DNA of 64,000 bases, taken from NCBI GenBank assembly GCA_037783415.1, contig JAZGTN010000071.1:3541501-3605500 (forward strand), in the 5' to 3' direction. The notes beneath the pieces are model-generated. The model was given only the letters and a program-made list of their open reading frames with translations, was not told the DNA's origin and made no database searches. Positions within the stretch are counted from its first letter, which is position 1. Every line of letters begins with the position of its first letter. Made by a program: the position numbers and the translations under genes. This DNA is from Leptasterias polaris (lineage: Eukaryota; Echinodermata; Asteroidea; Forcipulatida; Asteriidae). Shown one piece after another: positions 22,681-37,672 of this stretch.

Positions 22681-25600
22681 GCCAATTCGGACTCAGCCTT
22701 GCTTCTTTTTTACACTGGTAACTTGAGAGTCCTTTATTGTCATATATATCAGTATCAATGGTACCCGATGGGTCTTGTCATACTCCACACGGTAATACGA
22801 GTTGCCAGCGTCTACAGGAGTAATCACATTAGCAAACAAACTTTGTAACCAAATATTGAAAAGTTGTGTACTCTTTTCATTACCTTTACTTAAAAAGTTG
22901 CCGCCTCTTGCGTTTCAGAAACAAGGTCACAGTTTGAAGTCACGGTAACTTGATCGTTCGTGTATACGCTTTGTACAATGTTCACGTATTATGCTTGAAG
23001 AGTCGAGCCAGTGTGTCAGTTATACAACCTCGATCTCAGTGATCGGGTCTCGTATCGCACTTAACCCTAAGGGAGTTTCGGGATACATTGGATTGATTCA
23101 CTATTCGCAAATGGATCTTGTATGTTGTGCAGAACCCGTATAATCCAATCCAATCTGATGTAATACAACCAAAGTTATCAAATATACACCTTGACAAATC
23201 AAGTGTCATATTCTCCTATACTGACGAGTTATCCGTATAGTAGGTTTGTGAACCCTCTCGGCTTGAAGTTTAGATTCACGAGGGATCGTTTCTGACTTAA
23301 AATTTACCTAACATTTTTTAGATAAGCCCCAAAAAGACCACCTATTATCAAAGATTTAAACCTGATTTGATTGTATCAAAATATACCACACACGCCATCC
23401 CTTGTCATTTGATTGTCGTTGAAATACGCGTGACGTGCAACGTTTATTTTGCCATGTATAATGTCACGACGCTCCAAAATTGTATAATGGAGTCCAATGC
23501 AAAAGTCGTGTCACGGTGGACAAGGTTGGTGTATACGTGGAGTTCAAGTTGTGTAGAAGGGGCTTTTAGACTTTTCAGCGTGTAGAGTGGAAGAGTTCCG
23601 TGTGTTTTTGTGTTTATTGTGTGAAACATCGCCTCCTGACATGGAATAGTCCAGGTATCACCTCATGATTAAATTCTGCAAAAGCACTCAAATGTATCCA
23701 ATATTTGTATAATATTTTACGTGAAGGTTGATATGATAGCATATGGCAAAAGGTTAGACAAGGATTCATAATAGCATTCTTGTAATCAACTTTCCCATAA
23801 TCGCACACGCCCATCAAATCCTATCCGAGTACAATTACGACAGAAACGCCTTTTACCATCCTCGCTACCATGGGCAGCGCGCGCCGTATCACCAGCTAGC
23901 TTCACGTACGTACGATTACGATCGAGCAAGGCATTCTGAGAAAGAAAACAATATGGCGTGGCGAGATCGTAGTCCACTGGGAACGAGGTTCAATTGGCTT
24001 TTTACGCTTCTCTTCTTGCAAGCCTCATTCCTATCTGAATTAAAACTTGACCTATTCCCTTTTACCAGGAACATAAATGACCGAGAAGTGATTTGACTTG
24101 ACAAGTTTTTTACGAAGTTATTGTCCTCTCCCCGTCAGGAGCGAGAGCTTACGACCCCCCCCCCCCCTTCAACCAGCCCCTGGCACCTGAGTCAAACCAG
24201 GAACACCAATACCACCGGATCGATTAAACCCATACTCGCGATTCAAGGGTGTTCCGAGCAAGAGATTATCGGTGAAATACGTGTAACTGATACGACATTA
24301 ATGCACTATCCGACACCAAGTCACCAGAATCGAAAAAAACAGTCCGGGAAAACGGGAACCTGACCCCTTCACTTCTCACCGTATTTGCTGGGAGGTTTTT
24401 TCCCCCCTCTTTTTCTTTAGGCGCCATCGTCTTAAGACGCGATTGATGAGCCATTGCAATCTCATTCACTGAAGAGAAGAAAGAACACGAGAAGGTCTCA
24501 ACTTCATGAAGCTGAAGATATCGCTTGACGACTTCAATCGTAGAGCGAAAGTTAAAAGAAGAAAACCAGTGAGTGAGTCTTATAGTCGAGGAAATTACAA
24601 GATGCTTTGGCTGCTGGTTGCCTTGAGAATTGCTCACTGCACTTTATTCACAGCTGAAAATCAGCGCTGACCATGATGACCATTTATCACTATGATTAAC
24701 AAGGCGAATTTAATGAAATGTTTACACATAATGAATGTCAAGATTGTGTACACAATTTGTCAAGTGTCAGAACAGTCATACATCTGTTATGAGAACCGTG
24801 AGTTACTATGCTTTTTGATTGCTAATGCATTATTAACCATGAGATCATGTTTGTTGGAATGACTACAAAACTTGTTTTTTTAAAGTTGTTGTGGTGTGCA
24901 TTTTTAATTTTGCAATTTCTACTCTCCACTTATCTGGGTGTAGACGGATTAATAACTGCATGCAGGGGATGCTTAGCTTTAAAAAAAAAAGGATGGGGCA
25001 CGAAATGTAGAAAAGAGTCACCCAAACCTCTTGAATTTTAACCGAGGGGAAGGTGTTACTGTTTTCTCTCATGAAAATAGATTTAAAGGAAATTCTTGGG
25101 ATCTGACCCTGACACAATTAAAGTTTCATCGGATTTATTGTTTTTAAAAGTAAAGCGCTGCCGCTTTAAACTTCAGGAAGTTTGAAAGATTTCGTTGTCC
25201 TATTTATGAGTAAAAGCAAAGATAAATCTACAGAATAATTAGATTCTTGTAATGAAATTTCCATGAAGTGTTGAACTTGTGAAAAGCTATTTCTAGGAAA
25301 CAGGTATAGCGGCACAAGAGGACTGCTACACACATCAAAGAGACGAGGACTGGATTGGCAATGGTTTGGATGAGGTCAACTCCATTAGGATAATTAATGG
25401 GCATGGAAGAAAACTAATTATGCGGGAAGAGGAAAAACTAATTACAACAATCGACAGGATTAAGCCTCGAAGCTCTGAGATACCCGGCTTAGCCCAAGAC
25501 CATCCACACAGATTCACATTTCCTCCATAGTCCCATCGATAGACGGGTCGCTTCACCGCTCGATCGTTAGCCTAATTTTTTAGAGTGCTTCTTCAAGTCA

Positions 25601-28600
25601 CATCACCTAGGCAAAACACTGCTACAATCAGCCTTTCATTGTCGGTGTATATTACAACGGGCATTCTTCAGACAAGCGGAAGCAGGTTTCGTTCTCTCTG
25701 GCCCTCTACATTCGATTTGTTTTTGAACTAGCTGAGGGTGAGTTACAGAAAACGTTACTCGATGCCTCTCTTTCAAATCGAAATGATGTCGAGGACTTTA
25801 AACGTGGACGAGTCAGATTTCCATGTAAGTAATTACAATGAGATTGTGAATGCAAGAGAGATGATCTGTGTTTGGGTGTTGCTTATGATAAACTATTTCC
25901 TATGAGTGCTCTCTTGATCTTAGCCTCAGTAGAAGTGGGACTGCTCTTCAATCTTGGAAGGTGCAGCCTGGTTCACCTTTATGTCTTGTCTTAAAGTAGC
26001 TTTGCCATGGACAACGTGTCTTCGAAAATGTATGTTATTATATCTTTTTGTGTACTATAACCTTGAAAGAGAACATCAAACGTGCCTTGTATTAGGCTTG
26101 AAGATGTGGTATAACCCGTATAGGTCTGAAGATACTTGTGTGTATGAAGATGAAGAACAACCTTTTAATATCTGTGAGGCTGTATTTAGTAGTATGATGA
26201 CAAATTAATGTTTAATACACCAAATGAAAGTAGGAAGGTTAGGTTGAAGTTTACAGCTGGGCCAGTTTTTCCCAGAGGAAAGACCTATAGGTGTATCATT
26301 CTCCGGTATATATATTTGGTACATGAGACAACAGTGCAAATAATTATAACCATTAGGTAAATGAAGCAATTTTATTTCGCGTGTAGAAAAAGATGTATAG
26401 ATTACCTGAGCGGTCCGAATTTTACGTTTTCCGGAAGGGATTAATTCTATTGTTAAAAATAAGAAGTTGTTAGGGAACTAGTCTCAATTGAAAGGTAAAA
26501 CAAAGTGGGTTTTTATGGTTGTTTATGACGTCATCTGTTGGCGCTTAACCGCCCTCAACGACCCGATCTACACTACCATGAAGTACACTAGTCTGGTTTA
26601 CCCTCTGGTGACACAGACTTGGAACTAAAAATAGCGTCAAACGAGCCACCAACTGTTTACACGTCTCCCTGTCTGAGTCTTTATTCAGATTAATCCGGTT
26701 GATGGAGTCAATATCGAGGACTAAGTTTTTCTTCCAATGCTCCGCCGCTAGCATCTGCTCTTACATTTCAAGACTGCATCAATTTGCGAAATTATAGATC
26801 GATACCGAATACATCGTAGACGAAAAATCGATTAACCGAAAAGTGAAGTGACTTTTGTTCCCGTTTGGCGGGGCACAACGGGGTGAATGTTTATCTTTAT
26901 ATTTGCTGTAAGGAGTAATTCATAAAGAAAAATAAACATCAGGCATTAAGCGCGGGACGCAATTTCCGGACTCTGAGGCGTTCAGTGTATGACCCAAAAG
27001 AATCGAGAGCATGAAGAGTCGAAGACTGAGTATATCTTCGGCTGATTACCCCTCAGGTAAGCTCCCAGACCGTGTTTACAGGACTTAAGACGTAGATTTG
27101 ATTCTGTAGAGTGGTCAATGGCCTATTTAAACCTCAGTGGAATGGAGCAGGGAAGCTTACGGGTTGGTTTCGTGGATTCAAAGTGTTTCTGGTCCACGGC
27201 CACGTGGAATACTTATAGTCAAGTGAACAACATGATCTAACTCAATGTTACAGGTTAGTGTTGTAGTCTAGTTCCGCCTAATTGTCGTACATCAATGTTT
27301 TGCTCGGAATGAATTACTCTAATTATCATGAATTAAAGTTCATTTTGACTTCTTCTTCGCTGATGTAAACAGATCATAATCTACAAGTATTAGTGGTTGG
27401 TTTTCCTTATCCTATTCATGGAGGAAGGAAGAGACTCTTCCTTCCTCCATGTCCTATTTAACACCCCCACATTGTTACAAAAGAGCTGTACTTATGGTCA
27501 GATGAGTGGCCAGATGAGAGAAACGAGAATCTGGTTAGGGCGTTTTAAGCTCAATCGTCTCTTGCTAGAGCTTAAGTTTTGAAAACATTCTTGTTATCGT
27601 TATAATTCTCTCTGTTGAATAATTCACCCAATCTGCTTGTTGACATGACTGGTCCCCCGCGTCAGGGATTGAACTACTTCCTGGCATTGTGTATAAGTCA
27701 ACTCTGATCATAGAATTATAGACCGATCTCCAAAGTCTGAATGTTTACAGGTGAAATTAAAGATACATCTGACTTGTCTCCATCTTTCTTGGGTAAAATT
27801 GAAGGGATGTACGTGGAAATGAATTTTCTCGTTGTTTTATACTCAACCGTGTTGCGTGCTACATAATAATTACAGGTTGCTGTTGAATATGATTTTGTCA
27901 CGAGTTGTACACAAATGACATATAGAAATTGAATATTTGAGAAACGTTAAATCTTTGTTCCAAACAATAATCAATATAAGTGTAAGCATTAAAAATTTTT
28001 TTTTTTGATAAGTCTGGTGTTTATTGCGTCCGTCTGCAATCCATGTTATCATCAAAAATATGACATTTTTTCTTTTTTCTATGAATGTTAAGTGAAATCA
28101 ACCTGATGTAAAATCTCCCACGTACCGACAAACCAAGACTTCCTTCAAAATCTGAATTGTATTTCTTGTAAATGTCAGATATATTTATCCTTAAACAAAT
28201 ATGAAAAAAAATGGTCAGGGATTGTCACTTTCATTTGTAGGTCAATTCATGGGCATAATCACGAGAAAAAAATAACACAAACAAAAGCAACAAAACTGAT
28301 CATGCGAGAAAAGGTATCGGTACACCCCCGCCCCTTCCAGGCACACACAAATCATATGACAAAGAGGCACAAGGAAAACTCTTCCATCAATTGCATAATT
28401 TTGCAATGACCCCACGACGTCCTGTATATTGATCTAGTTAGAACAATGAGCTATTGTCTCATATGATGTATACCGGGTTTATTTTTTAAGAAAAAAATAT
28501 AAATATAGTAAACCTGCGAGAACAATCATGTATAAAACTCTTTTGTGAGAGTGATGGCTCAAAGATCCGGTGTGGTCTTGCCGTTTCAAACAGTATAGTC

Positions 28601-31600
28601 TGTTCGTCTTCAGGGATATTTTTGTTGTTTGTATTTGTTTAGAATATAAGGTTTTTACGAACCCATGACTGCCTTTACAGCCGAGGACATGTAATTTCCC
28701 GTTTGTGCCCTCGTTTTATTATGACTACAAACACTAGGAGGGTACCGTTAATTTTCTTAGCTGATGGACGTTCTTCCTCCACGATTATCCATTATTAATA
28801 CCTTAATTGATCGGACGTAAGTCAAAACCAAATAGCTAATTAGTATATTATAATCACCTGTTTTTAAGCCCCAATATGTGAGTTTATTGGTTTCGCAATA
28901 ACATATAATAATCAAACAATTTAACTAAAACTATGGGTTAAACTTCTATAGTTTAAGTCCCTTCAGCATCACGTCCTCGTCTCTTTTTAAAGCTTCAAGG
29001 AAATCTGTTAATCCCGGAATCAAAAAACTTATTGCAGGACTAGCTAAAAGAAAAACCAACTAAAGCCTCATCTCTTTGGAATTGAATCACCGTAGGGTTC
29101 GAAGTTGTCATTGTGTGTGCCCCGACACATGGAATCCGTGAGAGGAATAAATTAGAAGGAAATAAACATATGTAGGAACATGTTTTTCATCTAGTGTGTG
29201 TAAACTTGTCTTAAAACAAACAAAGGTATCACATTTCAAAGTCTGCGAAGAGAACTCCAACCCAGAAGGGTTCAACGCGACATAATGAATAGTAGACACA
29301 TGAAGGGGATGGTGCAACGTCCATGGAGGAAAGTACACTCATTCCAATCATTGTGGAGAGACAATCGCAAAAAGTCATTGAAAATGATTTTGAAAGGCAA
29401 GAAATATTGTAGAAACTTTGTTCATCCTTTCTTCAAAGTCTTCTCTTCTTCGGGCCTATATACGACTCACAGTCTTCTGAAGAACTCTTGGTTTCGTGAT
29501 GTAATCACTTTCAGTCAACATAAATATTTCTCATAGCGGAAATATTTCTTACTCTTTCCAAAGTAAGGTTCAAGATTAATCACTATTTCTCAAGTAAGAT
29601 TTCACATCCAAAGTCACCAGTTGCTCAATCTGAAAGTCGTGTAAACCACAGCGTGCCTTTATAAAGAGAGACGACAGTGACAACTACAAGGGCAATTTAA
29701 TCGCAGTTTACATGCCTCAACTGAAATAAGCTGCGCTTCCTTGAGAAGACGTTTCTTGTGGGTGCACACGCAGACAAGAGTTCCATAAAATCAAGTCATA
29801 CCTTCAATATTGATTACAATATACAGTGAAGATGAATCATTTTGTAAATTAATAATCCCAACAGGATTTCTTTTGCGGTGCATTTCATTTTAAATAAACC
29901 CCCTCTTCCAATTGTCTGTTTTTTCAAATCTGCAGTGGCTAGTGTCTTTTTAATGGGAATTATATGACTCGTATTGATATCTTAAACCCTTAATTGGATG
30001 TGATATTTAACGGCAGGGAAGTCTTAAATACTGTAAAACACGGGGGGATTTGCGTTTTGTGATGTGAAATTGCTTGTAAGATCAAAAATGAACCTTTTAC
30101 CTGCCGTAATTTGTCAGTTGGAATTTATTAGATCTTGTTTAAAGCTATTTTTACTGTACTGCACATGGCAATATGCAATAGGTGAGCACCAATGAAAAAA
30201 GGTCTTTTGGGAAATCCACGTTATTTTTTACCGAATTGAAACAAATAATTGATTGGTTTTGCAAAATTAAAGAATCTTAAAAATCAATGCACCATTAGTC
30301 AAATCATTATTACAATTTTTGTTGAGATACTGTCCTCAATTGTGGTATAACCACGTTTAGTTTATCGTAAATAACAAGTGTTTGACTGTATGACTGTAAA
30401 TACTTTTTTGTAAATGACACCTTTTCAATCATCTGAAAACGCAAAATCAAGATTTGAAGTCATTGCGCAGCAGACAGCTTTGTGCATTTTGAGTTAACGG
30501 TTAATACATAATTTACATTGTGACAATTTCCTCTAAATCACGTCCCTACCCATTTTTTTTTCACAGCCACAAACATTTTAGGGTAATACAACATTATAGC
30601 ATATTAACGGCAACCAGAGACCGCGTACGCAGAGAAGTTTCGATAAGCATATGGAGATTACCAGTGAAAAAGCAATGTGATTGTTATTGATTGTCACTGG
30701 TTCCCTGGTTATTTTTGATAAGCTCTGTATGCTTAGCAAGGGTTGAACCCTGCTCCATATAAATTATTCACGTTTGGAAACGAGGTTGTCACTGTAAAAA
30801 GATAAAACGGTAGGGTTTGGGGGTGAGTGTAATACACGTCAGCAAGGCATTGTACTCGAGGACCAGACCTTTAATCTTGCGATAAGCTTTGTTAGACGCC
30901 GTATATACGTATTAATTATTAAAGCATTGAATTATGTAGGAGGTGCCAGACTAGCTTCCCCTCCAGTCTGTTTGCTTGTGTGGATTTGTGTTAAAGAAAC
31001 TCAAGATATGGAGTCGAAACCGTGTATTGACTTTTTACAGTCTATTGCGAACACGCCTTTTCATCTGTATGGAATTCATCTGTATTGAATTGTGTATACA
31101 TGTATAAAACCACGGGGCAATGCCAAGTTACAACTTTTAGCACGTGGTTTGAAGTTTCCCTAACTTGACAAAAACACGTTTATCTTTACAAGTCAAGTGA
31201 ATTTTGTCAAGTTTCTGCACTCTAAAAACTTCCGGGTTTTAGGCATCTAAAAGCACACAATTGTATGATACAAGGATGTTTTTTTCTTTCACTATTCTCC
31301 TGCAACTGCGATGACCAATTGAGCCAAAATGTTCACGTGTTTGTTATTTTATGCATGTGTTGGGATACACCAAGTGAGGATACTAGTATTTGACAGCTCC
31401 CAAAAGTATACCCTGCCTTTATATTAGGCCTATGTGAACTAAAAAACCATGTTTATAATACTTAATAGTCCCATACAAAGTTAACGTGGCTCATTCATGA
31501 CACGACACGACTCTAGACTCTATGTCAATTCTTATTTCTACAAGCGGAAGGGACACCCCTCATTACACCAAGCAATTTACATGTCAGGTCTCATGAAACC

Positions 31601-32269
31601 AATCCGAGTCACAAAACAGACATCATTCCTGAAAGTTTCAACTTAATGACAAGTTACAATTTGCTGTCACGGATGTCAATTAATCTAACACGAAGAGGAA
31701 AAAAGTACAACGTCAGGAACGATACAAGCACAAACATTTTCAGTACGATACTTGCTTTTGTAAAACTTGCTTTCAAAAAATATGTCTACTTGTCAAAAAG
31801 TACACCGCTAGTGTACTGAAGGTAACAGGTGCAGAAACCTCATTCGATCTTGTCTGCGTTCTGAAATTAATGGAGTTGAAAAGAACATTTTCAGACGTTT
31901 CTGCACAGCCTGTAAATTGCTCGCCCTTCCCCTTGGAAATTGTGAGAAGCTTACGAATGTCTTAATTTATTAAAAAGCAAGGTTAGACAGGTTTTCAAGT
32001 TGACGAACTTTTAATGGATTTGATTTTGATGTCCACCTTTGTAGATTTTTGAAGTACGGATTTATCTGAACGTGTCCTTGCACACAGTTGACCAGTTACG
32101 GAAAGCGAGTTCGTACTTCATGTGAATTACCCGTGTATAAGTTAAAGAGGGTTTGCGAATCTAGTTTTATTGGACACGAATTTTAAACGAATACCCCTAC
32201 TGTTAACAACAGGATCCAGCGTGCAGTTAATACACGAACCAATTTGAGAATCGCTGAGCGGAAGGAAGT
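22681..32269. other. Long noncoding stretch
   Basis: No supported exon in 9.6 kb. An ATG frame starting MPLFQIEMM at about 25761 ends in a gtaagt donor near 25824 but fits no known neighbour. The hairpin at 27417 lies here. Confidence 0.5.
27417..27451. repeat. 17-bp purine/pyrimidine inverted repeat around one base
   Basis: CATGGAGGAAGGAAGAG, one A, then its exact inverse. The arms are almost pure purine and pure pyrimidine. Confidence 0.8.
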
Positions 32270-32490
32270 ATAGATAGGTTGCAGTACGTAAGTCGGCCAT
32301 CTTTACGGGCAATTTGGAACACACAGTCATGCGTTACGCGTGAGAACGGCGTGCAGGACGCGCACATTTCACCAAACCCATTGCAGTGAATGACGCGGCT
32401 GCGTTAATAATTTGAGCGCTTGACGCGCCTGCATGCCAAAATGCGATTTGCCCGTAAAGATGGTGTCTACTGGGCCTGGGAACTATCTAT
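32270..32490 (+). mobile_element. MITE family A (ATAGATAG ends), copy 2
   Basis: Nearly the same sequence as 9162-9392 in the same orientation, with small indels (for example loss of the tgattggttaa part). TA borders the TAGATAG...CTATCTA core on both sides, consistent with a TA target duplication. Confidence 0.8.
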
Positions 32491-33620
32491 ATGAGGAAAT
32501 GTGAAGAGAAAACTTGTGTATAGACCGTGCAAGTCTCGCGCGTATTCGAACTTTTTGGGGACCACTTTGGTCCAACGCAAGCTTACTCTTTGGTCAGACA
32601 AGTTAAAATTAGAATCTCATTTCATGGCTCTAAAGATTGAGTGAAATTATCGAAAACGTAAAGACTGTTGTGACGTGTTATGCCAATCACATTAGCCTTT
32701 TTGAGATATGGCGAACACTACGAGCACACCGTTTGGTTTTGGTGTTTAGAGAAAGATTTACCCAAACCAAACAATGCAATTATAATCTGTCCACCATCTC
32801 AAAATGGATTGATTTGAACGAGAAGTCGAACGAAATGTACGCATTATGTGCAGAATGCAGGGATGTTTGCGATCTGTTACCACAGCATTCTGGGTGTGTA
32901 TATATATATATAATAATATGTCGCTCATTGTTTGCAGGCTGATAACATAATTATAGGGAATGTGTGATAGTACATACTGGAATGATTAACCGTGTGATCA
33001 TGTTTCTTCTGTCTCCCCCCTTGGCAAGTGACAGCTAAAGCAATCAGCCAACACATTTTACCAGGCAACGCATCAGACAAGGTCCTCGTGTCCAATTAGG
33101 GCTAAGGTCCCTTTGGGGATGCCTGTCCTTGTCTTCATCTTCTTCACAGCGTGTCCTTAGGGATGTCACGCTGGGAGAGATGAGGATACGTACTGCCGAG
33201 GTCAACAGGACTGAGCGCCAAACGAGAACACTAAGCCCAGTACCGAACATTCAGCCACGGTTGACTCCACCATAAGAATGAAGCTTCGTCTTAAAGGAAA
33301 TAAACAGCTTCCTGAAATTGTCTGTAAATGTAAAGCATGGTAAGAGCCAAGGAAACCTGTGGAAGATACCATTGTACCCTTCTTGAAAACAAATTCAAAT
33401 CTTCAGATAACCAGACTATTAATTATTTGTAAGACACCACAAACAAACTCACGTTAGACCCATTCACCCTAGCTCTCTGTTATGGACAAGTTACTGTCAG
33501 TCGCCACGTAAAACAAGAACAAGAATAAATGATCGATTTAAAATCACAAATCCCTGATCAATAAAACCAAGTCAGATATAATAACCAAGTCAGTATAAAA
33601 CTGGCCATTCGTCACCGGGC

Positions 33621-33790
33621 ACGTTCGGTGGCCCACGGGTTAAACATCTATACTCTAGAACCGGTGTCTTGGGTTTGAATCCCACCCGAGTAGCCTGTGG
33701 TTTTCTTTCCCAGAACTCGGAAAGCATCGATTACAGCGCTTAGTCACCATAAGCCGTGTTCGCCTTGGACTTATTTTGGGTAAATTAAAC
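33621..33790 (+). mobile_element. Diverged tRNA-derived SINE
   Basis: The head has a box-B-like GGGTTTGAATCCC (33671-33683), followed by ACCCGAG and the same TAGCCTGTGG-TTTTCTTT body start as the SINE at 37.45 kb. The box A region is decayed. The 3' end is approximate. Confidence 0.5.
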
Positions 33791-33822
33791 CGCGCAAATG
33801 GGTAACTTAACCATTTTAAATC

Positions 33823-33987
33823 CAAAAAGTAGCTTAGCACAACAAAACTATGCTTACCAGAATAAGGTTACCAGCCAAACTACAATGTCACATGTAGAAT
33901 TTGTAACTGGTATCCTGCTCATTTCTGCTAAGCAAAAAATTGTTAAGCAATTTTGTCTGCTTAAGCAGCTCTATGAAATTGGGCCCA
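33823..33987. mobile_element. Left-truncated copy of the GGGCCCAATTTCATAGAGC MITE
   Basis: Shares the interior (gcttagcacaac, ggttaccagccaaactac, tggtatcctgctcatttctgc) and the right end agctctatgaaattgggcccag with 60286-60476, but lacks the left terminal repeat. Confidence 0.75.
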
Positions 33988-33999
33988 GTTATATGTCGG

Positions 34000-36900
34000 T
34001 TAGTTTCACCGGTCGTGTCAGTTAGTTTACCCACCCACGTCATTAATCCAAGTGCGGACGCTGGTAAGTTTCACCTATTGGACCACGGTCTCGGTAAAAC
34101 ATTAATCCAATGCGAACACGGCTTAAGTCGTCGGTGGTAAACTCAAAATAAAGTTATCACATGCACATCTTTGCTAAGTACGAGCAAATATAACTTATTA
34201 GAAATATGCATCTGCCTAAAAACTATAGTTTATACCAGACATTGTGACTGGTTGTTATTTAGCAACGTGCATCTTATTAACAAAATGACAGTTAAACACA
34301 ACGTGCACTTTCATTAGGGTAATTTTTGGATGATAGAAATTTACCCAAACAGTATTCTGAACGCGAACCGTTCATCCTTTGGTGATTGTGGTGTCTTCAT
34401 TCTTAAAATCGATCATAATTTGCCGCAAACCTTTCACCTTCGGATTTAAGTGTTTCTAAAATTACAATTTCATTACATGAAATGATTGCCCTCGCTGGGC
34501 TTTGATGAGTCACGTTTAGTGAAATTACATCAACGTTTGGCTTGCTGTGACTATACAGAGAGTGTTGATTGCTACGGTCAATAAGACGATCGACATCCAT
34601 CTGAATCTGCCAAGAAACACTTCGCCGTTACCGTCTTTCCAATTAATCTAATTTAGTTTGAAGCCGAGTTTGTTTTTTCCAGTAAGTAAAACTACTGCTT
34701 TGAGCGTCTCCAAAGCCTTATCTATAGCCCCATAGACGAGTGTGATATCAGGTTACCATAGTAACTTCTCATTAACAAAATACCTCTGCCATCTGCCATC
34801 TTCCAAGCAACAAAACCGAATCTATGGAAAATAGTCAGGTGCCTGTTTGTTTAATGAGACTCCATGATTTATTTTGCTGGAGGGGAAAACTAGGTCTGCG
34901 TGACAAACCTTAAGATGTAGACTGTTCCTCTGCCATTTTGTTTTGTCTTCATTTATGGTAATAAACAAATTGTGTGTGAAATAAACAAACTGAAGCTCAG
35001 GGAAACTATAATACTTTACCCTCCTCATTAGCAGGGACGTAACAAGGTTGCATTGAAAAAAAATTCCCCGCCGTCATGCTCCTTATTAAGTGAAAACCAC
35101 TCTGAAGATGATTTCCATTTAAAAAAATGATAGATTGATTCCCTTCTTTTAATTCCGGACATGGCCCCCATGCTTATCTTACCAATGCCTCTAGGTACGA
35201 CATGACACGAAACCGTGTTAGTTGATTGCTTTAACATGACTTTCTTTTGCCATTGGTTGCCGGAAGAAGTTTGGGATGATATTTAATCATTCTTGTATGT
35301 TCCTTGATACACTAACGGTTGAATTATCCAGGCGTCACTTTGTGACAATGAGTGACTTGTGGGAAATTGTCTATTAATTCAAGTCGAATGACAGGCTGAA
35401 TGAGCGACAAAATGTCAAATTGTTGCATTTTGTCATCAATAATTAAAAATTCGATTAAAATCATTCCAGACTGAATGTTTTGATTGCTAAAATGTCAATC
35501 TTCAAATCACCATGTTTTAAATTGATATACAAAAAGAGAAGCCGCACATTTCAATTTGCAATAAATGACAGACTATACTTCTTGAATACTACTGACGATC
35601 GTAATTTAAATTTTCATAAACTGCGTCCGGAATATATGAGCAAGCATTATGATTTTGAGTGACACTTAAATTAAGCTTGCAGAACGTAAACTTTCCATGT
35701 CCTTTATCATTTTCGTCGAACCACAAACAAGGTTTTCATGATTTAAATCCCAATTTCTAAATCAGTCGCAAACCTACGTTGCAGGTCAATCACACTGCAC
35801 AGACTGATGTTTGTTCAGGTTTAGTTCTGTTTACGCTAAACAGACATTGTCAAGGTATTTTGCGTTATTATCATATTATATTTCTGGTAATGAAACCAAG
35901 GATGCCTCATAAGTGAACAAGAAATCGCACAAATGACACCATTATAAACTAAGTCATGTCCGGATTAAGCCGTGTCAGAATTCACGTATACGGCTCTGGC
36001 TACGGCTGGATCGCCGCGCATCATCATGTGTTGAAGGATCCTTGCAACAGTCGAAGCCATAGCCGCCAATTGAACGCTGCCTATATGACATTTGCATTTT
36101 TTGGTACGGCTGGATGCGTTGAGAGGGACATCGCTGCGACAACGGTCGTAGCCAATGTCATAGCAGATGTCACTCGATTCAGACGCGGCAAAAAGCTGAA
36201 CTATCTGCCGATGAGTAAACAATTCAAAGATCAATCTATTGTTTTCATGTCTGCGAAAAACACACAGGTTTCAATACAAGCCAGTAATCTTTCTGAGAGT
36301 CGTTTTCTAGAGAGCTTAATTTTGAAATTCACGATTCGAAGTTGCTCTTTCTGTCCTTGATTAGCTCAATTTACCATCCATAACAAGATCTGCATTCGAT
36401 TAACACTTCATTCTTTCTTATGTTATCTCTAAAAAGATGTTCCCATATCACCACAGGCAAAAATACATAATATGCATTTATAACTCCACCTCTACCTTCT
36501 TTCCGCGCCAATTTTCCTTTTTCTCGCCGTCAATTTACCTCCCACCTGTTCGCGAAATTAGATTTTCTTCCCCCGCGTTTTATTTTGTTGTAACTGAGGA
36601 AACATGCAAATTCTGTTCACGTGGGATAAATGTTACCCATGTGGGGCGACTGGTTACTGAGGCTACAACAACGGCATAGATTTACAACTCAAGTGAACAA
36701 GATTTATCGGTTTATTTTGTTTACCTTGGCTATGCTTTACAGCATCGAGGGAAATTGAATAATTTTTTCTTAAAAGTTTTTTCCCCGTAATAACTAGATT
36801 TTTGTTCCAATCAGGTGAAGCGTTTTGTCCTCAGCTGGATTAACCTACAAAGAATAATTTAAGTCGGATGTGAGTAACAATAAATCTTGAAATAAAACTT

Positions 36901-37450
36901 CATTTTCAATCGGCAAAATGATAAATGAGTCAGTTTAATCGTTACACTGATCTTTTCGAGATAGACATTTCTTTGTCAGAGTGTCACGTGAATGTGCAAA
37001 ATGTAGATATCATCACCAGATGACGGAAATTTTGCACAATTTAATTTCCCTGGGTACCGGTAGTCTTTTTAATTACAGAAGCTCAATCATCATCAACTAT
37101 TGGACCAATTTAAATTACAAGGATGATGTCATAGTATTGCACCAACGTAGCACCAGAAATCGTGAAAATTTAACACAGTACAAAAGGTCGACTTGGGAAT
37201 GTTTACTGTGGAACCAATGTTGCATGCTTCGTTTCGATCATTTGTTATTTAAAATGTATTTATTATTTTTAGTATGTATATTTTGGAGATGGTTTACAGT
37301 AACGACCAAAACGGGCTATATTAATAAAAACTCCTAGTTTTGGTTCAAACGCTGTGAGGACCCCGATTTTTATGATTATTTTATCTTTCTGTTAATGAAT
37401 GGACCCTTAAAAGCACTACCCGCTGCCAATGATTCGAACCGCCTCTAGCC
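34000..37450. other. No gene recognised
   Basis: AT-rich. The 134-codon frame at 35956-36360 starts in GGCT-rich words and has no family resemblance. Confidence 0.5.
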
Positions 37451-37453
37451 ATC

Positions 37454-37672
37454 GGGCTAGCTCGGTGGTCTAGTGGTATGACATCTGCTCTAGCAATGCA
37501 AATGTCGTGGGTTCGAATCCCACCCGAGTGATTTGCCTGTGGATTCTTTTCACAGGATTCTTTTCACGGGAAAGTACTGAGTATACAGTGCTTTATACAC
37601 ATCGTGTACGGTAAAAACAAAATTATAAGCACTAACCCTGTTACCCGTATAGACATAAAGACACATGTGAAG
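37454..37672 (+). mobile_element. tRNA-derived SINE with good A and B boxes
   Basis: The tRNA-like head has GGTGGTCTAGTGG (box A) and GGTTCGAATCC (37510-37520, box B), with a 5-bp acceptor stem (CTCGG/CCGAG) and a T-arm stem GTGGG/CCCAC. The anticodon stem pairs poorly and non-tRNA sequence follows, so it is a SINE head rather than a working tRNA gene. It abuts an opposite-strand SINE. Confidence 0.65.

Noticed and set aside
35956..36360. 134-codon ATG frame
   Set aside because: No recognisable motif. Chance frames of this length occur elsewhere in the window, and it begins in simple-repeat-like words.
37457..37530. Functional tRNA gene
   Set aside because: A and B boxes and the T-arm are good, but the anticodon stem and outer acceptor pairs are poor and SINE body sequence follows.
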